Below are positions 50,545 to 58,673 of a DNA stretch of 64,000 nucleotides, in pieces. The DNA is from Lentisphaeria bacterium (lineage in GTDB: Bacteria > Verrucomicrobiota > Lentisphaeria > Victivallales > UBA1829). How positions within the stretch are numbered: the stretch's first letter is position 1; each line of letters opens with the position of its first letter. Under the pieces are notes generated by a model. It worked only from the letters and a program-made list of their open reading frames with translations. It ran no database searches and was not told where the DNA came from. Location of the stretch: NCBI GenBank assembly GCA_017541665.1, contig JAFXYP010000073.1, forward strand, positions 1-64,000, in the 5' to 3' direction. A program made the position numbers and the translations under genes.

Positions 50545-51801
50545 TCAGAAGAAGGATCTCAGGTTGGTGTCGCCGGGCTTCAAGTTCAGATACAGCTCAA
50601 GATAAAAGAAACATTCGAGTTTGTCGTTCAGCGCGCCGAGGTTTACGCCGGAACTGGTCCCTGCCTCACCGCACATGACGGAGAACTTCCCGTAATGGTT
50701 TCCGCAGCGGAACCACATCCACCGGTACCCGCCGCGCCAATGGACCGAGAACGATTTGCCGGACCCTGTGATCAGGAGCAGCTCCTCCACCGGGATGGAG
50801 ACCTCCTTGAGCGTGTAGCCGTCCTTCGGTGCCTCGAAGCGGCGTTCAAGCGGCCGGAGCTTCTTCCACTCATCATCCACGATCTTGTTTTCTTCCCTGC
50901 TCCTCTTCTGATAGGCCTGGCGATCCGCGATCGGCTTGCCGTCGAACGGATGGTCTTTCAGGTAGCCGCCGTCCTCCATCACGATCATACCGTCCTCCGG
51001 GTCGTCGGAATGAAGACGGAAGATGTAGACCGCGGGGTATTTCGGCGATTCGCCCTTCTGGTCGACGACGCCGGGGAACTCCCGCGTGACAATCTCGCCG
51101 TGTTCGTCCCGCTGGAAATCGAGCTCCAGATATTTGCCTGCCTTCGGTTTCTCATCCAGCGGGATGCTGACCATCTTCACCTGCCCGTTTCCATTTTTGC
51201 CCGAAACAGCACCGTCCAGGTCGCAATAGGTCTTTCTCTTTCTGCTCAGGTTGTATTCCAGTTTTTCACGCTGGAGGTCGCTTATTTCCGCAGTCGGCAG
51301 CCTTTTCTCCAGCACGACGCGCAGGGCAGGCTGTTTCAGCGTATTTTCCTCGTTCTCGCCCATCCCGAATCCGGCATGGAAATGGAATGTTTCGAGGAAG
51401 TATTCCTGGTTGGAGAACTTGAGTTCGACGTCGTTGAATCCTTTCTTTTTGATCTCGAAGTCTCCGCTGACCACGCGCCGTTCGACTTCGTATTTGTTGT
51501 CCGTCATATAGGGCAAGACCGGCTTTTCATACCTGATCTCCAGCCGGACATTCTCCACCGGTTTGCCGTCCTCGTCCACGACTGTCCCTTTGATGTCGAT
51601 TTCCAGTTCGTCCAGATTGGTCTGAAGCTGTCCCGTCATCGCAGAAAAAGCCGCGGCTCTCTGCTCCTCGTCGGATGCGGGTTCCGCCGTTTTGGGCAGC
51701 GCGGGCGGAACAGAGGCGGCGAATGCCGCAGGGGATGCGGTGAATAAAAGAATGGCGCCGCAGAGGGGTGCGGCGATGGCGCTGACCGTTTTGTGTTTCA
51801 T
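50545..51801 (-). CDS. Exported protein, HSDDPDDG family member 2
   Basis: 418 residues. Signal peptide ending near ASPAAFA. A CarboxypepD_reg-like domain (about 65-165: IDIKGTVVDEDGKPVENVRL, FEIKKKGFNDVELKFSNQEY) precedes the family region: LELDFQRDEHGEIVTRE, YIFRLHSDDPEDGMIVM (one Asp to Glu change), and WFRCGNHYGKFSVMCG. It is 46 nt downstream of the 869-residue member and upstream of the FGE-like gene (94 nt), on the same strand. Function unknown. Confidence 0.8.
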   Translation of the reverse strand: MKHKTVSAIAAPLCGAILLFTASPAAFAASVPPALPKTAEPASDEEQRAAAFSAMTGQLQTNLDELEIDIKGTVVDEDGKPVENVRLEIRYEKPVLPYMTDNKYEVERRVVSGDFEIKKKGFNDVELKFSNQEYFLETFHFHAGFGMGENEENTLKQPALRVVLEKRLPTAEISDLQREKLEYNLSRKRKTYCDLDGAVSGKNGNGQVKMVSIPLDEKPKAGKYLELDFQRDEHGEIVTREFPGVVDQKGESPKYPAVYIFRLHSDDPEDGMIVMEDGGYLKDHPFDGKPIADRQAYQKRSREENKIVDDEWKKLRPLERRFEAPKDGYTLKEVSIPVEELLLITGSGKSFSVHWRGGYRWMWFRCGNHYGKFSVMCGEAGTSSGVNLGALNDKLECFFYLELYLNLKPGDTNLRSFF

Positions 51802-51847
51802 AATTAAATTCTCCGTGGTGTATCTCGAAGCCGCATCAGGGGCGAGG

Positions 51848-54457
51848 TTACTTCTGTTGTTCCCGAAGGCGCCTGACCTCCTGTCCGGCGCGTTCCAGGC
51901 GCTGGCGAACCAGATCGGTCTGCTCTTTTGTGGCGCCCGGCGTCTTCGAGAGCGTTTTGAGCAGTTCCTTCAGTTCATTCTGGTCCTCGATCGCCTTCCG
52001 CAGCTGCTCTTTCCGTTCCGCTTCGGGGTCTTTCGCGTTGTTCGTGCGTGTGTCGTTCGAGGCGGGCCTGCCGCGGCCGGCCTCCCTGCGCGGAGCGGAA
52101 TCCGGGTCGAAGATGTTCCGCGCCACGGTGGTCTTGATCTTGTTTTCCGGTGACACGGTCTCCTTTCGCGGCTCCGGATTGTCCTTTTTCGCAAGGGTCG
52201 CGGAGAAAGAGTACACGTCGTCGGAAACGGCCCTCCGCATCAGCCGGGCGATCGTCCAGGCGGGGAAGCGCAAGTGTCGAGGGAGGTCGGCAGCATAACG
52301 CACATGCGTCTGGATCGTGAAGTCGCATTTCCCGTCGTGGAGCCGGAAATCGGTCACGAGCGCGTCGTCGGGGAGCGAGACAGACAAATCGTAAAGCAGG
52401 GTGAGGAAGTCCGTGTCGCCGACGGCAGGCGGTGCGTCATCCATCCGTTTCCCGTTCGCCGATGCGGCGGAACCGGCTGCCGGTGTGTCCGTGATGGCGC
52501 GAATCCGTGCGCTCAGGCGGAACGACTTGCCGGAGGCCGCAGCAGCGGACGCGTCGCCCTGAAGCTCGGCCGCGATGCGTTCGCGGGCGGAATTGACGCG
52601 GAGTTCGAGGCGGCGCCAGGAAAGATGCGGCATATAACTCTCGATTTCGCGGATGAAGCGGACGATCCCGGCATATTCGTCGACGATGTCGAGATCGAGG
52701 TCGGCGTAGGAATGATCGGCGTCGATCGGCGTGAACTTGACGTCGCCGAGCGGCTGGAGTTTTGCTCCCGCGCGCTTCGCCGCTTCGTTGACGAGCCTGC
52801 GGAGCATGACTTCGGGCTTTCCGTCGCGCGATGCGACCCAGAGGGGCAATCCCGCGAATATGTCCGGTTCCTTCCGGTCGCCGGGTTCGGTCTGTTGTAC
52901 CCGTTTCGGGGGATCCCCCGTTCCCGTTTCGGAAAGGCCGGACGAGCTCAGACGATACGCTTTCCCGTTCCCGTCGACGCTGTACCGGTACTCGTTTTCC
53001 CAGGGATCCAGCGGGACCTTCGGCACGATGTAGGGACCGTCCCAGCGCGGATCGTCGTCTATGTTCTTTTCGAGGCAGCGCAGACTGGAGGGATAGGTCC
53101 CGACGTCCAGCCTGTAGACTTCCAGCGCGTCGTTGAGCAGCTGGATCTGTTTTTTCGCCAGTTCGACCTTGTCATCGGGAGCGGTTTTGACTTCGTTCTT
53201 TGCTTCCTTTTTGTTCGGGATGTTCCGGATGATCCCCTCGGGCCGCATGTATTCGCGATAGAAATTGCCTTCCGAAACGTTCCTGTCGCCTTCCTTCCGG
53301 TTCAAGACCACCTGCTCGATCCTTACCCGGACCTGAAGTAACGTTTCCCGACCTATGTCGTGACCGGCGGGACAAACAAATATTGTTCCATAGTGCTGTC
53401 CGCATTTCACGAAAGCGAACAGATAGTTCGTTTCGTACGGGAAACGCCCATCGGCGCCTCTTTTCCCGAAATCGCACACGAGTTCCTTCCGGTAGCCTGT
53501 TTCCGGCGCGGTCGGATAATGTTTCTCGTATTCTACCCATTTAACAAACCCCGTTCCCAATTTGTCCACGGCGATGAAACCGTCGTCGGGATCATCGGAA
53601 TGGAGCCGGATGATGAACGAGGCGGGGCACGGGGTGTCCCGAAGCATCCCGTCGAACAGGACTTCGCCGTTTTCGTCCCGTTTGAAATCCAGTTCGATAT
53701 ATTTCGTCAGTTCCGGCTTCGTTTTCAGGTCGAACGACTTCATTCCGATCGTTCTTTCCTCCTCATATTCTTCTTCCTCCTCTTCTTCCTCGTCCTCCAT
53801 CTCCTCGTCCTCCGGCGAAACGGTCGTCTTTTTCGTCTTTTCCGGTTTTTCCGGCTTTCTGTCGAACGCGGAAAGATCGCAGACCGTTTTCTGTCCTTTT
53901 TCGAAATCGTATCGCAGCGTTCCAGAGGTCCCGACCAGGTCGGCGGCGGGGACGCCTTTGTACATTTTAATCTGGATGTCCTCTTTCATCAGGAGTTTCG
54001 GCTCGCCCTCGCCGGTGGAGTTCGATACCGCGTGAAGGGACGCCTCCGCAGAATTCATCATCTCGATGAGATTAAACCCATAACTTCTGTCTTCGAGATA
54101 ATAGCCGTCCTTCAGGAAACGGAGTTCAAGCCTCGTCCAGCCTTTTTCCTGAATGCGGAATTTGGAATCGACCGTCTTCTTCTCTGTTTTTTCCTCCTTC
54201 CCGCCGCTTAAGAGCAGTTTGGCGTCCGGGCGCGACCGTTCAAGCTCCATCGTGACGCCGTCCAGCGGCTTGCCGTCGGTGTCCGTGATAGTGAACTGAA
54301 GGTCGAATTCCGAAGCGTCGATCCGGTTTTGCAATTCGTTTATGAAGCTGGCCCACGCCTCTTTTTCCTCGTCTCTCGTCTGCGCGTACAGGACGCTTAC
54401 TGCCGCGAAAAGGGGGATCGCGATCAGGGCGATGATCCAAGCGGTTTTGTGTTTCAT
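51848..54457 (-). CDS. 869-aa chimera: HSDDPDDG family member 3 + GspG-like pseudopilin domain + PilO/GspM-like region
   Basis: Signal anchor at 6-24. Residues about 45-130 are CarboxypepD_reg-like (FDLQFTITDTDGKPLDGVTM). An acidic stretch of Glu precedes the family marks FIIRLHSDDPDDGFIAV and FVKCGQHYGTIFV (about 300-390). Residues about 435-520 match the globular part of the type II secretion major pseudopilin: KQIQLLNDALEVYRLDVGTYP, a WDGPYI and VPLDPWENEYRY. Residues about 540-760 resemble PilO/GspM (VASRDGKPEVMLRRLVNEAA, FIREIESYMPHLSWRRLELR), then ARNIFDPDSAP and a C-terminal coiled coil. No N-methylated pseudopilin helix is left. First gene of the set. Confidence 0.78.
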   Translation of the reverse strand: MKHKTAWIIALIAIPLFAAVSVLYAQTRDEEKEAWASFINELQNRIDASEFDLQFTITDTDGKPLDGVTMELERSRPDAKLLLSGGKEEKTEKKTVDSKFRIQEKGWTRLELRFLKDGYYLEDRSYGFNLIEMMNSAEASLHAVSNSTGEGEPKLLMKEDIQIKMYKGVPAADLVGTSGTLRYDFEKGQKTVCDLSAFDRKPEKPEKTKKTTVSPEDEEMEDEEEEEEEEYEEERTIGMKSFDLKTKPELTKYIELDFKRDENGEVLFDGMLRDTPCPASFIIRLHSDDPDDGFIAVDKLGTGFVKWVEYEKHYPTAPETGYRKELVCDFGKRGADGRFPYETNYLFAFVKCGQHYGTIFVCPAGHDIGRETLLQVRVRIEQVVLNRKEGDRNVSEGNFYREYMRPEGIIRNIPNKKEAKNEVKTAPDDKVELAKKQIQLLNDALEVYRLDVGTYPSSLRCLEKNIDDDPRWDGPYIVPKVPLDPWENEYRYSVDGNGKAYRLSSSGLSETGTGDPPKRVQQTEPGDRKEPDIFAGLPLWVASRDGKPEVMLRRLVNEAAKRAGAKLQPLGDVKFTPIDADHSYADLDLDIVDEYAGIVRFIREIESYMPHLSWRRLELRVNSARERIAAELQGDASAAAASGKSFRLSARIRAITDTPAAGSAASANGKRMDDAPPAVGDTDFLTLLYDLSVSLPDDALVTDFRLHDGKCDFTIQTHVRYAADLPRHLRFPAWTIARLMRRAVSDDVYSFSATLAKKDNPEPRKETVSPENKIKTTVARNIFDPDSAPRREAGRGRPASNDTRTNNAKDPEAERKEQLRKAIEDQNELKELLKTLSKTPGATKEQTDLVRQRLERAGQEVRRLREQQK

Positions 54458-54544
54458 ATCAGGTCCTCCGGGGGTGTGTTACAAGTCTTGCTGCCGGACG
54501 GCGGTGATGCCGTGCTGAATCAGTTCGGATACAATCCATCCTAT

Positions 54545-54572
54545 ACAATATCACTTTTTTACGAAAAAGCAA
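54545..54572 (-). promoter_or_regulatory. Candidate promoter of the HSDDPDDG operon
   Basis: On the minus strand, TTGCTT (54572-54567), 16 nt, TATTGT (54550-54545), preceded by TGA. 88 nt before the ATG of the 869-residue gene. Confidence 0.55.
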
Positions 54573-54758
54573 ACGGGAAAAACGCCTTTGCAAAAAACTC
54601 TTGTCTTTCGATTTTTCCGAATTCAGACAAGCTCAAAACTGTCCGCAATCCTCCGCAGGCATGGATGCGGCGGATGTCGGATGGGACGAATCGGGCAAAT
54701 AGGGCGGACAGGGGGGCAGATCACCCCGTGGCGGATGAGGCGACAGGGAGGGATTTCA

Positions 54759-54794
54759 TTGATAACTTGCCTTCAAACAAAAGCAAGTTGTCAA
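54759..54794. repeat. Isolated 12-bp inverted repeat in an intergenic region
   Basis: TTGATAACTTGC (54759-54770) and GCAAGTTGTCAA (54783-54794), one mismatch, 12-nt loop. It lies in the 370-nt gap 54458-54831, which holds no gene; apart from the promoter above and this element I see nothing in it. No T-run follows on either strand. Confidence 0.7.
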
Positions 54795-54831
54795 TGGTGC
54801 GAGCTTGAGACCGGGACGGAGCAGAAAAGAA

Positions 54832-55962
54832 TTACGGGACTTCGAGGTCCTTCGGCATGGAGCAGAAGTTTTCGATGCCGGTGTCGGTGATGAGCACCAG
54901 GTCCTCGATGCGGACGCCGCCGATGTCGTGGTAGTACAGGCCGGGTTCGACGGTGATCACGTTTCCGGGGCGGAGCAGCTCGTAATTGCGGGCGGAGAAC
55001 CGGGGCTGTTCGTGGATTTCGAGCCCGACGCTGTGGCCGAGCCCGTGGAAATATCCGCAGGGATAGCCCTCGCTGTCGACGCCGGTCTTGAACCCCGCTT
55101 CGGCGAGCGAAGTGATGCAGAAGTCCTGCATGAGTCCGCACTGGACGCCGGGCTTCAGCTTTGCCTCGACCGCCTCGTTCACATAGCGGACGGCCTTGTA
55201 CATTTCGAAGAGGCGCTTGGGCGCTTTGCCCTTCACGAACGTGCGGGTCATGTCGCCCCAGTAGCCGTTGACGTCGCTGCGCGGGAAGATGTCGGAGACG
55301 ACGGGCGCGCCGGCCTTGATCGGGCCGCTGCCGATGCAGTGCGGCAGGGCGGAATCGGGTCCGCAGGAGATGATGGTGCCGACGGCGGAATAGGATTTGC
55401 GCTTGAACTCGGCTTCGACCTCGGCGCGGATGAAGTCGCAGGTCAGGACTTTGCCGTGCCATTCGAGGAAGCCCTGCGAATTGACCGTGGACTCGGCGAT
55501 GAAGTCGCGCACCTGGTACTGGGCCTCCTGCGTGGCGGTCTCCGCGGCGCGGATTTTCTCGATCTCGTCGGGACGCTTCACGGCGCGTTCGGGGAAGAAC
55601 GGCCCGAGGGCCATTTCGACTTCGATCCCGGCGGCGCGGAGCTTCTCGGCATAGACCAGGGGGAAGCGTTCGGGCACCTGCCAGCGGGTCACGCCGTAGA
55701 CCTTGCTGATGGCGGCCACGAGGCAGCGTTTGCAGTCCGGCGGGGCCTGCTTCAGGACGTCGGCGAAATCGACCACCTCGACGCCGGGCCGGACTTCCTG
55801 ACGCGCACGAGCGAGCTCCAGTACGGACACGAACGCATAACGTTTGCCCCCGATCTCGGCATAGATGAATTCGTCCGGGGCGAAGAATCCGGATCCGTAG
55901 ACGAGGTCGGCGGATTCGGCGGTGGTGGCCGCGATCAGGCGGGCCTGGGCGTTTTTTTCCAT
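54832..55962 (-). CDS. M24-family metallopeptidase (Xaa-Pro aminopeptidase-like)
   Basis: 376 residues from ATG 55962. Pita-bread-fold aminopeptidase. Metal ligands in order: Asp in VVSDIFPRSDVNGYWGDMTR (both Asp), His in FHGLGHSVGLEIHE, Glu in ITVEPGLYYH, Glu in GVRIEDLVLIT. N-terminal creatinase-like domain about 1-150. Cytoplasmic. It cleaves N-terminal residues before Pro in typical relatives; the true substrate is unknown. It is divergent from the PlsY-GpsA gene over a shared 99-nt AT-rich region. A TTG one codon upstream of ATG is unlikely to be used. Confidence 0.92.
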   Translation of the reverse strand: MEKNAQARLIAATTAESADLVYGSGFFAPDEFIYAEIGGKRYAFVSVLELARARQEVRPGVEVVDFADVLKQAPPDCKRCLVAAISKVYGVTRWQVPERFPLVYAEKLRAAGIEVEMALGPFFPERAVKRPDEIEKIRAAETATQEAQYQVRDFIAESTVNSQGFLEWHGKVLTCDFIRAEVEAEFKRKSYSAVGTIISCGPDSALPHCIGSGPIKAGAPVVSDIFPRSDVNGYWGDMTRTFVKGKAPKRLFEMYKAVRYVNEAVEAKLKPGVQCGLMQDFCITSLAEAGFKTGVDSEGYPCGYFHGLGHSVGLEIHEQPRFSARNYELLRPGNVITVEPGLYYHDIGGVRIEDLVLITDTGIENFCSMPKDLEVP

Positions 55963-56024
55963 CAAAAAAGAACCTGTTCGCTTGAAAAAGAATGAAAATG
56001 AAGTTAAATTGAATGATACACTTT

Positions 56025-56052
56025 AATATATCACACACCGTAAAAAAATCAA
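56025..56052 (-). promoter_or_regulatory. Promoter of the M24 peptidase gene
   Basis: On the minus strand, TTGATT (56052-56047), 16 nt, TATATT (56030-56025), preceded by TGA. 62 nt before ATG 55962. The -35 lies only ten bases from the plsY-gpsA ATG at 56062, so the divergent signals overlap. Confidence 0.65.
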
Positions 56053-56061
56053 AAGATTCTT

Positions 56062-57813
56062 ATGACGATTTCCAGTACACCTGTCGGCGTCGGCGTCTCC
56101 ATCACCATCATCGCGCTCGGATCCTACCTCGTCGGGGCCGTCCCGTTCGGCTTCCTCATCGGCAAGATGAAGGGCATCGACATCCGGAAGCACGGCAGCG
56201 GCAATATCGGCGCGACGAACGTGACGCGCGTGGTGGGCAAAGGCTGGGGCCGCCTCTGCTTCTTCCTCGACTTCCTGAAGGGCGCGTTCCCCGTGATCGC
56301 GGCCTCCATGCTCTCCACGCGCGAATCTTCACAGTTCGTGGTGGAACACCTGCCCGAATGGCTGAAGATGGAGCCGTGTCTCCCCGATCCCGCCGGACTG
56401 CTGGCCTGCGTGGCGGCGTTCGCGGCGGTCTGCGGGCACATCTGGCCGGTGTACCTGAAATTCAAGGGCGGGAAGGGGATTTCGACTGCCGCGGGCGCGA
56501 TCCTGGCGCTGAATCCGCTGTCGCTGATCTCCGCCGGCGTCGTGTGGGCGGTGGTCTTCTTCGCCTCGCGCTACGTGTCGCTGGCAAGCATCGCCGCCGC
56601 CGTGTCGATCGCCGTCTTCTGCGTGGTCTTCCGCCTGGCCGGGCTTTCGAATGCGACCCGGCCGGAGATCCTTCTGCTCTTCCTGCTTGCCGCATTGGCC
56701 GTGACCAAGCACGCGTCGAACATCAAGCGGTTGCGCGAGGGGACGGAGAATAAATTCGAACGCAAGAAGAAGGCGGCTCCGCTGTCGCTTGCCACGCTTC
56801 AGGACAGTTCCGCCATCCATGCCGCGGTGCTGGGCGACGGCGCCTGGGGCACCGCGCTGGCGCTGACGCTCCACGCCAACGGCCACAAGGTGAAGGTGTG
56901 GGGCGCGTTCCAGGAGAACATCGACGCCGTGAACCGCGACCATGAGAACAAAAAGTTCCTGGCTGGCGTGCCGATCCCGGACGATCTGGAGTTCACTTCC
57001 GACATGGAATCCGCGGTGAAGGACGCGCGGCTGGTCGTGCTCGCCACGCCGTCGCAGTACCTCCGCGGCGTGCTCCAGAAATTCAAGCCATACCTGAACC
57101 CCGACACGCAGATCGTCGTGGACATCGTGAAGGGCATCGAGGTCAGCTCGCTGCTGACCATGAGCGAGCTCTGCCGGCAGGAACTCGGCCCGACGCATTA
57201 CGTGGCGCTCTCCGGGCCGAGCCATGCCGAGGAAGTCGCGCGCCGGATCCCGACTTTGGTCGTGACCGCGTGCGAGGACCGCGATATCGCGGAGTACGTC
57301 CAGCGTATCTTCATGAACGATTTCTTCCGCGTGTACACGTCGTACGACGTGGTCGGCGTGGAGCTGGGCGGCGCGCTGAAGAACATCTACGCCATCGCCG
57401 CCGGATTCGTCGACGGCTGCGGCCTGGGCGACAACACCAAGGCCGCGCTGATGACGCGCGCTATCGCCGAGATGTCCCGCCTGGGCAAGCGACTCGGCGG
57501 ACAGAGGGGCACGTTCAGCGGGCTGAGCGGCGTGGGCGACCTGATCGTGACCTGCACCAGCCGTCACAGCCGCAACCGCTACGTCGGCGAGGAGCTCGGC
57601 AAGGGGCGCAAGATCGACGAGATCATCCGTTCCATGAACATGGTCGTGGCCGAGGGCGTGAAGACCTGCGAGGCGGCCTACGAGCTCTCCGAACGCTGGA
57701 ACGTCGAAACGCCGCTGATCCACGGCATCTACGCCGTGATCCATGACGGTCGCGACGCGCGCGAAGTCGTGCATGGGCTCATGACCCGCAAGGCGAAAAA
57801 CGAGGAGGAGTGA
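56062..57813 (+). CDS. plsY-gpsA: Fused glycerol-3-phosphate acyltransferase (PlsY) and glycerol-3-phosphate dehydrogenase (GpsA)
   Basis: 583 residues. Residues 1-235 are PlsY, a membrane enzyme that moves an acyl group from acyl-phosphate to glycerol-3-phosphate: VPFGFLIGKMKGIDIRKHGS, GNIGATNVTRVVG, KFKGGKGISTAAGAIL and KHASNIKRLREGTENKF, with about five membrane helices. After a basic linker (about 236-252), residues 253-583 are GpsA, which makes glycerol-3-phosphate from DHAP with NAD(P)H: GDGAWGTALALTLHANGH (dinucleotide loop), LSGPSHAEEVARRIPT, ELGGALKNIYAIAAG (catalytic Lys) and GLSGVGDLIVTCTSRHSRNR. There is no stop or frameshift at the junction. Both halves keep their signature residues, so both are probably active. 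Confidence 0.93.
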   Translation: MTISSTPVGVGVSITIIALGSYLVGAVPFGFLIGKMKGIDIRKHGSGNIGATNVTRVVGKGWGRLCFFLDFLKGAFPVIAASMLSTRESSQFVVEHLPEWLKMEPCLPDPAGLLACVAAFAAVCGHIWPVYLKFKGGKGISTAAGAILALNPLSLISAGVVWAVVFFASRYVSLASIAAAVSIAVFCVVFRLAGLSNATRPEILLLFLLAALAVTKHASNIKRLREGTENKFERKKKAAPLSLATLQDSSAIHAAVLGDGAWGTALALTLHANGHKVKVWGAFQENIDAVNRDHENKKFLAGVPIPDDLEFTSDMESAVKDARLVVLATPSQYLRGVLQKFKPYLNPDTQIVVDIVKGIEVSSLLTMSELCRQELGPTHYVALSGPSHAEEVARRIPTLVVTACEDRDIAEYVQRIFMNDFFRVYTSYDVVGVELGGALKNIYAIAAGFVDGCGLGDNTKAALMTRAIAEMSRLGKRLGGQRGTFSGLSGVGDLIVTCTSRHSRNRYVGEELGKGRKIDEIIRSMNMVVAEGVKTCEAAYELSERWNVETPLIHGIYAVIHDGRDAREVVHGLMTRKAKNEEE

Positions 57814-57868
57814 GGCGCGCCGGAAACGCGTGTCCTTCCTCCGCCGGGAAAAAAGGAACGGACGGATC

Positions 57869-57900
57869 GAAAAAAAGCCTCCGGGTTTTCGCCGGAGGCT
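57869..57900 (-). terminator. Rho-independent terminator after the DUF805 gene
   Basis: Stem AGCCTCCGG (57876-57884) with CCGGAGGCT (57892-57900), loop GTTTTCG; on the minus strand a run of T (57876-57870) follows. The DUF805 gene ends 71 nt upstream at 57972. It may also act weakly on the plus strand after plsY-gpsA. Confidence 0.85.
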
Positions 57901-57971
57901 GAAGGTCGTGGTTGTTTCCGTCCTGCCGCATGCCGGATTCCGGCAATTCAGGACAGGAGATGGAAACGGGT

Positions 57972-58580
57972 TCAGTATGGATTCGGACCGAATTCGTTGT
58001 CCTCGTGCTTTCCCTCATACATGAAGAGCAGGAAAAGGGAAAGAGGTGCGCCGACCCACCAGAAAAGGATCGTGACGATCCAGCTGAGCCACGGGTGTTT
58101 GCTGTTCCAGATTTTCTCAATGACACGGTTGCAGGAAGAATCCAGATCCAGCAGGTAGACCAGATAGATGACCGGGAGTCCCAGGACATTCAGATACATG
58201 AGCCAGAACCCGCTCATTCCCAGGTCGTGCAGGCGCCGGACCGATACGGCGAGGAGAGGGATCAGCAGGATGAGCACGATCACCACGAAGGCCCCCTCGA
58301 AAACCGCAGCGGTCGATTCATCTTCGGCATGACTGATCGCCACAGAGAGAAGCACCAGAAGGATGTTGAAGAGCACCACATAGCCGATAAGATACGACCA
58401 GAATTCCTTTCTTTTCGCCCTGCCGTAAAAACTGAACGGGTTCTTGCTGGGAAGATGGTAGGTGGAACTTTGAGAGCTGCAAGTCTTCGGGGAAGACAGT
58501 TTTTGCTCCGCTTCCTTCAGGCAGATGGGACATACCGATGTTTCGGGGTCGAGCTGGGATCCGCAGTTTGGACAAATCAT
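57972..58580 (-). CDS. DUF805 membrane protein with N-terminal zinc ribbon
   Basis: 202 residues. The N-terminus is a CPNCGSQL...CPICLKEA zinc ribbon (about 3-22). DUF805 follows: FSFYGRAKRKEFWSYLIGYV (about 50-69), a membrane helix, AVSVRRLHDLGMSGFWLMYL (about 112-131) and more helices, ending EFGPNPY, the family's closing motif. About four membrane helices. Function of DUF805 is unknown. It is 93 nt downstream of the Sel1 lipoprotein gene on the same strand. Confidence 0.9.
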   Translation of the reverse strand: MICPNCGSQLDPETSVCPICLKEAEQKLSSPKTCSSQSSTYHLPSKNPFSFYGRAKRKEFWSYLIGYVVLFNILLVLLSVAISHAEDESTAAVFEGAFVVIVLILLIPLLAVSVRRLHDLGMSGFWLMYLNVLGLPVIYLVYLLDLDSSCNRVIEKIWNSKHPWLSWIVTILFWWVGAPLSLFLLFMYEGKHEDNEFGPNPY

Positions 58581-58673
58581 TTTTGTTCCTTTCTCGTTTT
58601 CAGTTGGTTGAAAAGGGGGTTAGTAGTATTTGATGGTTGCGTGTTATTCTGTTTGTTGTCCGGGTTGCCATGA

